Origin: Rhizobium sp. Root1334
GTDB taxonomy: Bacteria; Pseudomonadota; Alphaproteobacteria; Rhizobiales; Rhizobiaceae
Assembly (NCBI RefSeq): GCF_001426665.1
Contig: NZ_LMEY01000012.1
Span: 248,001 to 312,000, forward strand
DNA length: 64,000 nucleotides
Direction of reading: 5' to 3'
The notes under the pieces were generated by a model that did not search any database, was not told the DNA's origin, and saw only the letters and a list, made by a program, of their open reading frames with translations. Each line of letters opens with the position of its first letter. Position 1 is the stretch's first letter. Shown here piece after piece: positions 1-8,897 of this stretch. The position numbers were made by a program, and so were the translations under genes.

Positions 1-1326
1 GAACACCGATGAGACCTGCTGGCGCCAGGGGATGACCCCGCCAAGTGCCTCTGCAGCTGCAAGCCCGGATGTCAGGCCGTCCTCATGAAAACCATATCCG
101 GTCCATGCACCGGCAAAAAAGGTACCGTTATCGCCCTGAATCGCCTGCAGGGCACGCTGGGCGGCCATGGAGCCTGCGTCGAACTGCGGATGATCATAGG
201 AGAATTCGGCAAACACCGTCCCAGACTTTGGCTCGCGCTCCGGATTCAGCGTCACAAACAAAGGATGCTCCGGGGCGATACCCTGAAGGCGGTTCATCCA
301 ATAGCTGACGGCGACGCCCTGCGAGCCGCAGGATTTGACCGACCGCAGGTAATTCCATGACGCCCAGACCTTTGGCCGTTTCGGCATTAACGCCGTGTCG
401 CGGTGCAGGATGACCCGATTGGGATGATAGGGAACGGCCGACAGCAGCGCGTGCTCTGCGGGTGTCGGATCGGAAAGCATCGCCAGCGCCTGATTGCTGT
501 GCGCAGCGATGATCACCTTGTCGAAGGTTTTCGTTGTGCCTTGCACGTCGATGATAGTGACCCTGCCGTCCTCCCGCCGGATCGACGCTACCCCGCAGTC
601 GAGACGGACGCGGTCTCCAAGCGGCCGCAGCAGCTTGCACAGATAATTGCGGCTGCCACCGGTAACCGTGCGCCAGGGGTGCGGCTTGGAATAGATCAGG
701 CGGTGATTATCGAAGAACTGGATGAAATTCTCGGCCGGAAAATCCAGCATCCTGGCTGCCGGTGACGACCATATCGCGGCAGCCATTGGTGCCAGATAAT
801 TGTTTGTGAAGCCGGGAGAGAAACCGCGCCAATTGAGATAGTCGCCGATCGACATGGCCTTGAGCAGCCCGGCGCTGCGATCTTCAAGGCAGATGCGATT
901 GAAGCGGAGGATTTCGCGCAGCATTAACAGGAAGGACGGCCGGACGAGATTGCGCTTCTGGGCAAAGACGGTCGCCAGATTGTCGCCGCTCCATTCCAGC
1001 CGTCCCTGATCGAGTGACACCGAAAAGCTCATGTCGCTCTTGTGCGTGGCGACATCCAGTTCGGCAAACAGCGCTGTGAGGTTCGGATAATTGGCCTCGT
1101 TATAGACGATGAAACCGGTATCGACCGAGATCGGCGTGCCATCATAGTCGATATCGACCGTTGCCGTATGGCCGCCGGGGCGATCATCCTTTTCATAGAG
1201 CGTGACATCGTGGACAGGATTAAGTGCCCAGGCGGCCGAACTGCCTGAAACGCCTGAGCCTATGACTGCAATCGACAAGCGGCGGCCAGGTACATGATGC
1301 GAAGCATGGGAAAACGGGGCGTTCAT
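1..1326 (-). CDS. FAD-dependent amine-oxidase-like protein (COG2907 type), 3' end outside window
   Basis: The reading frame is open for 442 codons from ATG at 1326 to the window edge, so the C-terminus is missing. An N-terminal Rossmann motif (IAVIGSGVSGSSAAW, about residues 18-32) followed by YEKDDRPGGH marks a flavoprotein of the amine oxidase/protoporphyrinogen oxidase fold. The closing part (GYGFHEDGLTSGLAAAEALGG) is the second FAD-contact motif. This subgroup usually sits with DUF1365 and cyclopropane-fatty-acid synthase genes, which would lie beyond position 1. The start overlaps the photolyase stop by four bases (ATGA), so the two are probably co-translated. Exact substrate unknown; a role in lipid modification or photo-oxidative stress is inferred. 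Confidence 0.85.
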   Translation of the reverse strand, partial: MNAPFSHASHHVPGRRLSIAVIGSGVSGSSAAWALNPVHDVTLYEKDDRPGGHTATVDIDYDGTPISVDTGFIVYNEANYPNLTALFAELDVATHKSDMSFSVSLDQGRLEWSGDNLATVFAQKRNLVRPSFLLMLREILRFNRICLEDRSAGLLKAMSIGDYLNWRGFSPGFTNNYLAPMAAAIWSSPAARMLDFPAENFIQFFDNHRLIYSKPHPWRTVTGGSRNYLCKLLRPLGDRVRLDCGVASIRREDGRVTIIDVQGTTKTFDKVIIAAHSNQALAMLSDPTPAEHALLSAVPYHPNRVILHRDTALMPKRPKVWASWNYLRSVKSCGSQGVAVSYWMNRLQGIAPEHPLFVTLNPEREPKSGTVFAEFSYDHPQFDAGSMAAQRALQAIQGDNGTFFAGAWTGYGFHEDGLTSGLAAAEALGGVIPWRQQVSSVF

Positions 1327-2780
1327 GCTGCGTCCTTGATCTTGCTATACGCAGCAAGAGCGCGGTCGCGCGCCTTTGCATGATCCACGAGCGGATTCGG
1401 GTATGTCTCCCCGAGCGTCACCCCGGCGGCATCAAGGATGCTCCGAGGCGCCTCGAATGGCCGATGAACGAACTTTGCAGGCAGGTCTCGCAACTCTGGT
1501 ACGAAGGTTTTGACGTAAGCGCCATCGGGATCGAATTTTTCGCCCTGCAGGACAGGATTGAATATCCGGAAGAAAGGCGACGCATCGGCGCCGCTGCCTG
1601 CCACCCACTGCCAGCTTGCCGCATTGGAGGCCGGATCCGCATCCACCAGCGTGTCACGGAACCAGGCTTCACCACGGCGCCAGTCGATCAGGAGATCCTT
1701 GATCAGGAAGGATGCCGCGATCATGCGGACCCGGTTGTGCATTGTGCCGTGCCGCCAGAGCTGGCGCATGCCCGCATCGACGATCGGATAGCCGGTTTGC
1801 CCTTTCGTCCAATGTTTGAACGCATCACCGGTTCCTGACCATGCGAAAGCATCATATTTCCGGTTGAGATTTTCCCTTGACAAATCCGGATTGTGGAAGA
1901 GCAGGTGATAAGAGAAATCGCGCCAGACCAGTTCCTTGCGAAACGTGACGACATCCTCGGTAGGAGTGTCCCTTAGATTGCGGGTGGCGTGCCAGATGCG
2001 GGCAGGGGATATTTCTCCCATGGCCAGATGTGGCGAGAGCCGCGATGTGCCATCAGTGGCCGGCAGATCGCGCCTGACTTTATAGCCTGACAAATCGTCG
2101 TCGACGAATTCCTCCAGCCGCTCGAGCGCCGCTTCTTCACCCGGTATCCAGACCTCTGAAAACGTCTGTGCCCAATCCGGCGCTGCCGGCAAAAGCGCCC
2201 AAGAGGCCAAAGTATCGCTGCCAGGCCATTTGGTTGGAGAAACCAGCGCGTCAGGGCGGTCAAGCGGCTGATCCGGTTCGCCGGATGCCTCAAGCGCCCG
2301 CCAGAACGGCGTATAGACCCGATAGGGCGTTCCCGAGCCCGTTTTCAACCGGCTGGGCTCGTGCAGAAGCTGGCCAGCAAAACTCTTGACGGTTGTTCCA
2401 GCCGAAGCCAACGTGTCTTTCAGCGGGCTATCGACGGCGATGCCATCCGGATCGTACCTGCGATTCCAGTGGACAGTCGACGCATCGGTCTCGGCTATCA
2501 GCTCGGACAGAACACTGTCCGGCTTGCCGCTGCGCAGGATCAACCGGCTTCCAAGGCCCTTGAGCGCCTTGTCCAGTCCCGTCAGCGAATGATGCAGCCA
2601 CCAGGCCTGGGCTGCCCCAAGCGGCCCGGTGCCGAGCCGTGAAGGTTCACGGATATAAACAGGGATGATATCGCGCCCGGTTTGGGCAGCCGCATGCAGC
2701 GCATGATTGTCGTCCAGCCGCAGGTCCTTGCGAAACCAGATGATAATGGGTTTTTCGTGGGAAAGGCCGTTGTTTTTCAT
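1323..2780 (-). CDS. phrB: Deoxyribodipyrimidine photolyase
   Basis: This 485-aa cryptochrome/photolyase-family protein repairs cyclobutane pyrimidine dimers using light. The N-terminal antenna domain opens with IIWFRKDLRLDDNHAL. The FAD-binding half carries the family hallmarks WRDFSYHLLFHNP, GYPIVDAGMRQLW, MHNRVRM and DPASNAASWQWVAGSG. Length fits class I CPD photolyases. I chose the ATG at 2780 because the upstream in-frame ATG at 2840 would lie upstream of a candidate promoter (2811-2839) and the family domain starts just after 2780. It forms an overlapping pair with the FAD oxidoreductase downstream. Confidence 0.93.
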   Translation of the reverse strand: MKNNGLSHEKPIIIWFRKDLRLDDNHALHAAAQTGRDIIPVYIREPSRLGTGPLGAAQAWWLHHSLTGLDKALKGLGSRLILRSGKPDSVLSELIAETDASTVHWNRRYDPDGIAVDSPLKDTLASAGTTVKSFAGQLLHEPSRLKTGSGTPYRVYTPFWRALEASGEPDQPLDRPDALVSPTKWPGSDTLASWALLPAAPDWAQTFSEVWIPGEEAALERLEEFVDDDLSGYKVRRDLPATDGTSRLSPHLAMGEISPARIWHATRNLRDTPTEDVVTFRKELVWRDFSYHLLFHNPDLSRENLNRKYDAFAWSGTGDAFKHWTKGQTGYPIVDAGMRQLWRHGTMHNRVRMIAASFLIKDLLIDWRRGEAWFRDTLVDADPASNAASWQWVAGSGADASPFFRIFNPVLQGEKFDPDGAYVKTFVPELRDLPAKFVHRPFEAPRSILDAAGVTLGETYPNPLVDHAKARDRALAAYSKIKDAA

Positions 2781-2810
2781 TTTAATCCGCGCATCACATC
2801 TTACGTCAGT

Positions 2811-2839
2811 GTGTACGCAGATACGGCTATGACGGATCA
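2811..2839 (-). promoter_or_regulatory. Candidate ECF sigma (RpoE/ChrR-type) promoter for phrB
   Basis: On the minus strand TGATCC and TACAC are separated by 18 bases, about 30 nt upstream of the chosen phrB ATG. The singlet-oxygen ECF sigma factors of alphaproteobacteria use TGATCC-N18-TAA-like promoters, and photolyase is a known member of that regulon in Rhodobacter. The -10 is imperfect, so this is a tentative assignment. Confidence 0.4.
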
Positions 2840-2958
2840 AAGGTTTCGCGGAGAAAGCTTTTTATTTCATCGTTTTGCGACGGAATGCCGGTGGCGAAAT
2901 TTCAACCGCCACTTCTCTTCAGAAAGCGACGGCTGCAGCCATCAGCGGCGAGGGGAAT

Positions 2959-3591
2959 TCAGCTCTTCTGGAAAGCCAGATGCGCACCGAGCCCAACCAG
3001 CATGGTGCCGCCAGCGCGCTGCATCAGGCGTTGCGCGGAGCTTGAGCGGCGCAGCTTGGTCATCACGGCACCGGCCAGAAACACGCAAACGATATCCGCA
3101 GACGAAAACATCATGTTGACGATCATTCCAAGGATCGTCAGTTGCAGCCACACCGGGAAAGCAGCTGACGCATCCACAAACTGCGGCAGGAAAGCCACGA
3201 AGAAGATCGCCGTCTTCGGATTAAGGACTTCGACGGTGACGCTTTCGAAGAAGGCGCGCCGGCCGGATTTCGGTTCGATGCCGGGCAGGGCGGAATCCCC
3301 CTCGACCTTGGCCCGAAACAGGGAAATGCCCAGCCAGACAAGATAGGCTGCACCGGCCAATTTGACGATCATGTACAGGGTCGGCACGGCGTGAAACAGG
3401 ATCGATAGGCCAGCGGCCGCAGCAATGACGTGGACGTAACCGCCGAGGTGAATACCAAGCGCCGCCATCAGCCCGGACCAGCGGCCGCGAGCAATAGTCT
3501 GTGCAGCTGCATACAGCATGGCCGGGCCGGGAATGTAGGCAAAGACAGCCGTAGTAGCGATGAAAGCAACAAGAATCTCGATCGACGGCAT
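2959..3591 (-). CDS. LysE/RhtB-family amino-acid exporter
   Basis: A 210-aa inner-membrane protein with about six hydrophobic segments. The family signature is clear: FAYIPGPAMLYAAAQTIARGRWSGLMAALGI near the N-terminus, then LAGAAYLVWLGISLFR and LNPKTAIFFVAFLPQFV. Members export amino acids or related small solutes; the substrate cannot be read from sequence. A strong ribosome site (GAGGAG) sits just upstream of the ATG. It appears to be a single gene, with a phosphotransferase gene upstream in the same direction. Confidence 0.9.
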   Translation of the reverse strand: MPSIEILVAFIATTAVFAYIPGPAMLYAAAQTIARGRWSGLMAALGIHLGGYVHVIAAAAGLSILFHAVPTLYMIVKLAGAAYLVWLGISLFRAKVEGDSALPGIEPKSGRRAFFESVTVEVLNPKTAIFFVAFLPQFVDASAAFPVWLQLTILGMIVNMMFSSADIVCVFLAGAVMTKLRRSSSAQRLMQRAGGTMLVGLGAHLAFQKS

Positions 3592-3674
3592 AGTCTGCTC
3601 CTCTTCCCGGTCATGGTTGTAAGCCTGATCTATACACCATGTTTTTTAAGAAGTCGCGTGGCCGCCGTCTTTCG

Positions 3675-4493
3675 CTAGCCCCAGGTCAGCGGGTCTAGAC
3701 GCAGGTAAAAATCGAGCCTTTCCCGGTCGGCAGGTGCGATCGCGTGGAGATCGAACAAACGATTTTGCGCGGTCTGCGCCTCTTCGGCGGTGCGCCAGGT
3801 TTCACGGGTATTGCCGGTCAGCAGCGCCAAGTCGACGTAGCGGTCCGCCATGCCCAACCGTCCGAGATCGATCATTCCCGTGCAGCGAAGCGTTTCCGGT
3901 TCGATCATGAAATTGGGCATGCAGGCATCGCCATGGCAAACGACGCGATCGAGGCTTTCCTGTGCAAGGCGTTCGGGCAACTCGGCCCGCACTCTGTCGA
4001 GCAAGACGTGCGGCGGTGTGTCCTGGTCGCCTGGATCGAGAAAATCCGGATTGACGCCGTCGCGTTCAACAACATCAACCGCCCGGTCGAACATGGTCTG
4101 AAGCCCGCGGTCAAACGGGCAATCTTTTACCGGAATAGCGTGGAGATCGCGCACGCGCGCCGCGATCGAAGGCCAAGCCTTGAGAAGGCTCGCTGCTTCG
4201 AGCTGGTCTGCGGGAATGCCCGGCACGGCGCTTGTCACGAGGCATGCGACGTCGTCCGACACCTGCCAATCGAGAACGGTCGGGGATCCGATCTTGAAGG
4301 GGGCAAGCCATGCAGTGCGCCGGCGCTCGTCATCCAGCAGCGCCACGCCGCTGCCGGTCGCCACTTTGGCATAGGCGCTACCATCGGCGCGCCGAAACAG
4401 CGCGTCACCCGATTCGCCGTGATGATAGGCAGTCCACTGGCTTCCGAGAGAAAAGCCCTTCAACTGGGCTGCACGGGATCGATAGTCAGTCAC
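3675..4493 (-). CDS. APH(3'')-I-like aminoglycoside (streptomycin) phosphotransferase
   Basis: A 272-aa kinase of the APH family that closely resembles StrA/APH(3'')-Ib along its whole length: GESGDALFRRADGSAYAK, LLKAWPS, FDRAVDVV..GVNPDFL, and an ending DFYLRLDPLTWG that I recall as identical in StrA. Catalytic motifs are intact: HGD at 187-189 with Asn194 (VCHGDACMPNF) and the metal-binding Asp209 (MIDLGRLG). I prefer the GTG at 4493, preceded by GGGGGA, over the GTG at 4547, which lacks a ribosome site; the resulting length matches StrA (267 aa). No transposon flanks are visible, so it looks like a resident chromosomal homologue. Streptomycin O-3''-phosphorylation is predicted, not shown. 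Confidence 0.85.
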   Translation of the reverse strand: MTDYRSRAAQLKGFSLGSQWTAYHHGESGDALFRRADGSAYAKVATGSGVALLDDERRRTAWLAPFKIGSPTVLDWQVSDDVACLVTSAVPGIPADQLEAASLLKAWPSIAARVRDLHAIPVKDCPFDRGLQTMFDRAVDVVERDGVNPDFLDPGDQDTPPHVLLDRVRAELPERLAQESLDRVVCHGDACMPNFMIEPETLRCTGMIDLGRLGMADRYVDLALLTGNTRETWRTAEEAQTAQNRLFDLHAIAPADRERLDFYLRLDPLTWG

Positions 4494-4601
4494 GCGCCAT
4501 CCCCCCACGACTTGTTTGGCGAAGGCGATTTCACGCCTCAGCCCCACATAGATATTGCGAGCCGCGATTTCACCATCACCGGACAGAAAATGTCCAAGTT
4601 T

Positions 4602-5207
4602 TTACGCGAAATCTCGCTTGCCGGCGACGGCCGGCGAGGGGCGAGGTGAATGGCCGAGTTCGGCGAGAAATTCCTGAAGCTGCGATTCGACATAAGGCAC
4701 GACCGGACCATTCGCCTCAAATCCCCACCAGAGCAGTGAGCCCTGCCATTGAGCAAGCATCAGCCGTGCGGTCACCTCCGGGCGGTTGGCATTCGTAAAA
4801 CACGCGCTGAGGGCCCCGACCAGCGTTCGCCCCCAGGCTGCACCCCGAGCTCGCAGTTGGGGATCCCGAAAGTCCTCTCGCAACAAACGCAGGCCGTCGG
4901 CATAGACGGCAGCGCTGTCACCATAATTTCCCGACAGAGCGGCGAGCAAAGTAACGGCACCTTGCGGTGTCCTAGGGATTGCTTCGCACAGTTGGATCGT
5001 CTCGGCGTCCAGCTGGTCCCAGGCATGCAGCAACGCCTGACGCAGCATCGCTGCCTTGGTCGAAAAACGTTGCACCAGTGTTGAGCCGGACAGGCCGCTT
5101 GCCTTGGATACAGCGGCAAACGTCGCCGCCTCCGGTCCCTCTGCGTGGATCAGCGTCAGCACCAGATCAAGCAGGTGCTCGTCGGATAACGTGCGTGGCC
5201 GCGGCAT
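4602..5207 (-). CDS. TetR-family transcriptional regulator
   Basis: A 201-aa protein with an N-terminal helix-turn-helix (about residues 25-48, TFAAVSKASGLSGSTLVQRF) and a helical ligand-binding C-terminal region, the usual TetR layout. It starts at ATG 5207 with a good ribosome site (AAGGGGA). It is divergently transcribed from the SDR gene with a 76-bp shared gap that contains a palindrome, so it most likely represses itself and the SDR gene. The ligand is unknown. Confidence 0.9.
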   Translation of the reverse strand: MPRPRTLSDEHLLDLVLTLIHAEGPEAATFAAVSKASGLSGSTLVQRFSTKAAMLRQALLHAWDQLDAETIQLCEAIPRTPQGAVTLLAALSGNYGDSAAVYADGLRLLREDFRDPQLRARGAAWGRTLVGALSACFTNANRPEVTARLMLAQWQGSLLWWGFEANGPVVPYVESQLQEFLAELGHSPRPSPAVAGKRDFA

Positions 5208-5234
5208 TATTTTCCCCTTGCGTTCATTTTATTT

Positions 5235-5254
5235 ATGAACGAACGTTCGGTTAT
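5235..5254. promoter_or_regulatory. Palindromic operator between tetR-type gene and SDR gene
   Basis: The perfect 10-bp palindrome CGAACGTTCG (5240-5249) extends with further pairs on both sides to 5235/5254. Position in the divergent gap and size fit a TetR-dimer operator overlapping both promoters. Confidence 0.6.
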
Positions 5255-5283
5255 TATCAATTCTAAACGAGGAGGACAATACC

Positions 5284-6198
5284 GTGGTAAGCAACCTGCA
5301 AGGGAAAATCGCACTTGTGGCCGGCGGGACGCGTGGTGCTGGCCGTGGCATCGCCGTGGAACTGGGGGCAGCGGGCGCAACCGTCTACGTGACCGGCCGC
5401 ACGACACGAACCCGGCAATCGGACTATGGCCGCCCGGAAACGATCGAAGAAACCGCTGAACTTGTGACACAGGCTGGTGGTAAAGGCATTGCCGTGCGGG
5501 TGGATCATCTCATCCACGCCGAAGTCGAGGCGCTGATCGCCCGCGTCCGCCGCGACGAAAAGCGGCTCGATATCCTCGTCAACGATATCTGGGGCGGCGA
5601 GTATTTGACCGAATGGAACAAGCCGGTCTGGGAACACTCGCTTGAAAATGGCCTGAAACTCTTGCGGTTGGCGATCGATACCCATCTGGTCACCGCCCAT
5701 TACGCATTGCCATTGATGATCGAGAATCCTGGTGGCTTGCTGGTCGAGATGACCGATGGCACGGCGCAATACAATGCCACCCACTACCGGCTCAGCCCGT
5801 TCTACGATCTCGCCAAGACCAGTGTCATTCGCATGGCGTGGGCACACGCGCAGGATCTGGCGCCGCATGCAGCGACATCGGTGGCAATCTCTCCAGGCTG
5901 GATGCGTTCTGAAATGATGCTCGACATCTTTGGTGTGCGCGAGGAAAACTGGGTGGAGGCGATAAAGGCCCAGCCGCATTTCGTGATTTCCGAAACCCCA
6001 CGCTTTACCGGCCGCGCCGTTTCATCCCTGGCTGCGGATCCGGAGCGGGGACGCCTCAACGGGCAATCGACCTCAAGCGGCGATCTCGCCAAGATTTACG
6101 GCTTTACCGATCTCGACGGATCGCGGCCGGACTGCTGGCGCTACATGACCGAGGTGCAGGATGCCGGAAAACCGGCGGACGCGAGCGGTTACCGGTAG
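5284..6198 (+). CDS. Short-chain dehydrogenase/reductase
   Basis: A 304-aa SDR oxidoreductase. The nucleotide-binding glycine motif is GGTRGAGRG (residues 14-22), preceded by the beta strand KIALVA. The active-site pair Tyr174-x3-Lys178 is present (FYDLAKTS). The usual NNAG is NDIWGG, a variant seen in the longer DHRS1-like members. Translation starts at GTG 5284 behind AGGAGG. It is divergent from the TetR gene and probably its target. The substrate cannot be assigned. Confidence 0.9.
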   Translation: MVSNLQGKIALVAGGTRGAGRGIAVELGAAGATVYVTGRTTRTRQSDYGRPETIEETAELVTQAGGKGIAVRVDHLIHAEVEALIARVRRDEKRLDILVNDIWGGEYLTEWNKPVWEHSLENGLKLLRLAIDTHLVTAHYALPLMIENPGGLLVEMTDGTAQYNATHYRLSPFYDLAKTSVIRMAWAHAQDLAPHAATSVAISPGWMRSEMMLDIFGVREENWVEAIKAQPHFVISETPRFTGRAVSSLAADPERGRLNGQSTSSGDLAKIYGFTDLDGSRPDCWRYMTEVQDAGKPADASGYR

Positions 6199-6236
6199 AA
6201 CATGAAGGCGGGCGCAGAGGGTACGCCAGAAACCAA

Positions 6237-6265
6237 AAAGGCCTTGCTTTTTCAGCAAGGCCTTT
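6237..6265 (-). terminator. Rho-independent terminator of tRNA-Asn
   Basis: A perfect 11-bp stem with a 7-nt loop is followed, on the minus strand, by a run of five T. It lies directly downstream of the tRNA-Asn gene and could also stop readthrough from the SDR gene. Confidence 0.8.
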
Positions 6266-6271
6266 GGAAAT

Positions 6272-6346
6272 TGGCTCCCCGGGCCGGATTCGAACCGGCG
6301 ACCTGTCGATTAACAGTCGAATGCTCTACCGCTGAGCTACCAGGGA
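6272..6346 (-). tRNA. tRNA-Asn (GTT)
   Basis: A complete cloverleaf on the minus strand: acceptor TCCCTGG/CCGGGGA, D-arm, anticodon loop CTGTTAA with anticodon GTT, T-arm GGTTCGAATCC and an encoded CCA. 75 nt including CCA. Confidence 0.97.
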
Positions 6347-6567
6347 TAATCTGCGGCGGTGTGTGCTGCAGAAGTGAGGCTGCTAATACAAATGCTTTTC
6401 CGATTTGCCAAGCGGTTTTTCAAAAAAAATGCACAATCTTGTCTGATTGTGGACAACTCCCCATGTGAGAGTTGAAAGCGCTCCGTTGATTTGCCGGGGA
6501 TAAACCCGCAGGATTGCAGCGTTCGCAGGCGATGGCGGGTGGCCGGACATTTGGCAGGTGGAATTTG

Positions 6568-6846
6568 ATGGCAGAACAGCGGAAAACAAAAAAATTCGGC
6601 ATCGATGCCCGCGCCCACGAACTCATCATCGGCACGTGGCGTATGCGGCTGCCGCAATCGCGCCTTTTGCGCATTTCCATCGGTGCCGCGCTGATCTTTG
6701 GCGGTATTTTGGGTTTTCTCCCGGTTCTCGGTTTCTGGATGATTCCCCTTGGTCTTCTCGTCCTGTCGCACGACCTTGCCTTCGTCCGGCGAAAGAGGCG
6801 GCGGCTTTCGGTCTGGTGGGCGCGCAAATGGCCTGCTTCCAGCTAG
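6568..6846 (+). CDS. Small inner-membrane protein of unknown function
   Basis: A 92-aa protein with a basic N-terminus and two adjacent hydrophobic stretches (ISIGAALIFGGILGFLPVLG and FWMIPLGLLVLSHDLAFV), ending in a strongly basic tail (RRKRRRLSVWW). I start it at ATG 6568 (MAEQRKTKK), which has AGGTGGA upstream, rather than the ATG at 6514. The two-helix hairpin with charged ends is typical of small membrane proteins; no function is recognised. Confidence 0.7.
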   Translation: MAEQRKTKKFGIDARAHELIIGTWRMRLPQSRLLRISIGAALIFGGILGFLPVLGFWMIPLGLLVLSHDLAFVRRKRRRLSVWWARKWPASS

Positions 6847-6905
6847 GAAGCTGGACGTAAGCCCTTCTCCCGATTCGGCAGAGGCTTGCGCCGGATCCGA
6901 TCCGC

Positions 6906-7226
6906 TTATCCGCCTGAGCCTGTCTGTGGCGTCGGGTCCTTGTCCGCAGGTGCCATTTGCGCCGGATCGACCGGAGTTTCCTGCGTGGCCGGAGCGCCAT
7001 TGTTCGGGGCAGGCAGCTTTTCCTCAACCTTGGTCGCAGCGTCGTTGTCTGTGCTTTCGCCAAACACTTCCGCACCGGCCCAGGCGAGCATTGCAAGGAC
7101 CACGCCGCAGATGAGTACCATCAGCACCGGCCGGCCCAAAAAGCCTTGACGGGCCTGCACGCCGCTCAATTCCACGGTTTTCTGCATATCGGCATCGGAA
7201 GCGCGCTCATCGGTGTATTTCGCCAT
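6906..7226 (-). CDS. Hypothetical single-pass membrane protein
   Basis: A 106-aa protein starting at ATG 7226 behind a strong AGGAGG. An N-terminal cytoplasmic part (MAKYTDERASDADMQKTVEL) leads to one membrane helix (PVLMVLICGVVLAMLAWAGAEVF), then an acidic, Pro/Ala-rich tail (KLPAPNNGAPATQETPVDPAQ) that would be periplasmic and disordered. Convergent with the gene at 6568. No homologue recognised. Confidence 0.7.
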   Translation of the reverse strand: MAKYTDERASDADMQKTVELSGVQARQGFLGRPVLMVLICGVVLAMLAWAGAEVFGESTDNDAATKVEEKLPAPNNGAPATQETPVDPAQMAPADKDPTPQTGSGG

Positions 7227-7426
7227 CAAAGCCTCCTCGGACGGCATCCGGAGCAGGCCGTCCATCGCATTGTTTCGAGATAAACCGAAACGGTACCGGC
7301 GGCGCAAAGGTTCCAACAGATAGCTTCCCGCGATGAATGGCAGGCGGAATGCTGAGTGGAAAGGAGCCGCTATGCAGCACGATTTTCTGTTGCGTTGAAA
7401 ACACTCACGAATTTTAGGGACTTGCG

Positions 7427-7441
7427 GAACACATATGGAAC
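7427..7441. promoter_or_regulatory. LexA (SOS) box of lexA
   Basis: GAAC-ACATATG-GAAC is an exact alphaproteobacterial SOS box (GAAC-N7-GAAC), 49 bp upstream of the lexA ATG. A near match (GTTC-N7-GTTT) follows at 7453-7467. This fits autoregulation. Confidence 0.88.
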
Positions 7442-7489
7442 AGATAGTGTTCGTTCTTGATTTGTTTCTAGATTCTGGAGTGATCGTTC

Positions 7490-8200
7490 ATGCTGACCCG
7501 CAAGCAACAGGAACTGCTTCTGTTCATTCACGAAAGAATGAAGGAATCGGGCGTACCGCCATCGTTCGACGAGATGAAGGATGCACTGGATCTTGCGTCG
7601 AAATCCGGCATTCATCGGCTGATTACAGCGCTTGAGGAGCGAGGCTTCATCCGGCGTCTGCCCAACCGGGCGAGGGCGCTGGAAGTGATCAAGTTACCAG
7701 AAGCCTATACCACGAGCCTTCAGCCAAAGCGCGGCTTTTCACCGAGCGTCATCCAGGGCAGTCTTGGTACACAACCGGCACCTGCCGCACCCGTCAAGGC
7801 CGCCGCAAACAACGATACCGTCTCCATACCTGTCATGGGCAGGATCGCCGCCGGCGTACCGATCTCCGCGATTCAGAACAATACGCATGATATTTCCGTG
7901 CCGCTCGAGATGGTTGGGACCGGTGAGCACTACGCACTTGAAGTGCGCGGTGATTCGATGATCGAGGCGGGCATTCTCGACGGCGACACGGTCATCATCC
8001 GCAATACGAACAGTGCCAGCCCCGGTGAAATCATCGTCGCCCTGGTTGATGACGAGGAAGCGACATTGAAGCGGTTTCGCCGCAAAGGCGCCTCGATCGC
8101 GCTGGAAGCCGCCAACCCTGCATATGAGACGCGGATTTTTGGACCGGACCGGGTCAAGATACAGGGAAAACTCGTCGGGCTGATCCGCCGTTATCATTGA
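7490..8200 (+). CDS. lexA: LexA repressor
   Basis: A 236-aa SOS repressor. Residues 1-65 form the winged-helix DNA-binding domain ([17 protein letters not shown]...[15 protein letters not shown]). The C-terminal autoprotease keeps the Ala121-Gly122 cleavage site (RIAAGVP), the nucleophile Ser156 (RGDSMIEAG) and the general-base Lys194 (ATLKRF). The longer Ala/Pro linker is normal for rhizobial LexA. Its own promoter carries a LexA box. In this window likely targets include uvrA and sites inside the prophage. Confidence 0.97.
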   Translation: MLTRKQQELLLFIHERMKESGVPPSFDEMKDALDLASKSGIHRLITALEERGFIRRLPNRARALEVIKLPEAYTTSLQPKRGFSPSVIQGSLGTQPAPAAPVKAAANNDTVSIPVMGRIAAGVPISAIQNNTHDISVPLEMVGTGEHYALEVRGDSMIEAGILDGDTVIIRNTNSASPGEIIVALVDDEEATLKRFRRKGASIALEAANPAYETRIFGPDRVKIQGKLVGLIRRYH

Positions 8201-8558
8201 TCTGATATCACTTCAGCTATGGCAGCTTAAAGGAGTGGGGAAGATTGCGTGATTTGTAGACATGGCTGCAAACCTGTCACCGTCCGGCGCGACGATAGTT
8301 TTGCCCCCTGAAAGATAATGCCTTAGCGACCTCATGAACCGACCGGAGCACTCTAAATCATGAGTAGCGGCGGAAATAAGGGACATGATTTTTCCTTCAA
8401 TACGCCCGATTAACGGGCTGTAAGCCTATGAATTTTCAATGCGGCTTGCGCATCGGCAAATGTTGCCGTTCCCCTATCGCACCCTATTTTTGGAACCTAT
8501 TTAGTAGGATTTCGTTGACCTATCGGCTCTATTCGTGGACGGAACCCAGGAGGCCAAT
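8201..8558. other. Intergenic region after lexA
   Basis: About 360 bp with no convincing gene. The last 100 bp are likely to hold the promoter of the secreted protein gene at 8559. Confidence 0.5.
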
Positions 8559-8897
8559 GTGAGAACCGTTTTTACAAAAGTTTTGGTCGTGGCATTGATG
8601 GCCACAGTCATTTCGACTGTTCAGGCACCAGCATCGTTGGCCCAATCCTTGGACATATACATCGGACGCGACAGTCCCGCAGTTGAATACAGAGACCGGC
8701 GATACAATAATGAGTATCGTCCGCGCAGCAATTGCAGTGAACGGCAGGCAATCCGCCGTGCCTATCAGTACGGAATGCGTGATCCCGGCATCCGCTCGAT
8801 AAACCGGCGCCTTGTTGTCGTTGACGGCATTGGACGCCGTGGCGAATACACTGTCTTGAAACTTGCAAACCGCCAGGGTTGCCCGCGCGTCAATTGA
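8559..8897 (+). CDS. Small secreted protein, hypothetical
   Basis: A 112-aa protein from GTG 8559, which sits 6 nt behind AGGAGG. A classical signal peptide (RTVFTKVLVVALMATVISTV, cleavage near ASLAQS) precedes a basic mature domain with two cysteines and regular RRY/RRL repeats (NCSERQAIRRAYQYGMRDPG, IGRRGEYTVLKLANRQGCP). This resembles the small exported proteins common in rhizobia with no assigned role. Periplasmic location is predicted. Confidence 0.7.
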   Translation: MRTVFTKVLVVALMATVISTVQAPASLAQSLDIYIGRDSPAVEYRDRRYNNEYRPRSNCSERQAIRRAYQYGMRDPGIRSINRRLVVVDGIGRRGEYTVLKLANRQGCPRVN

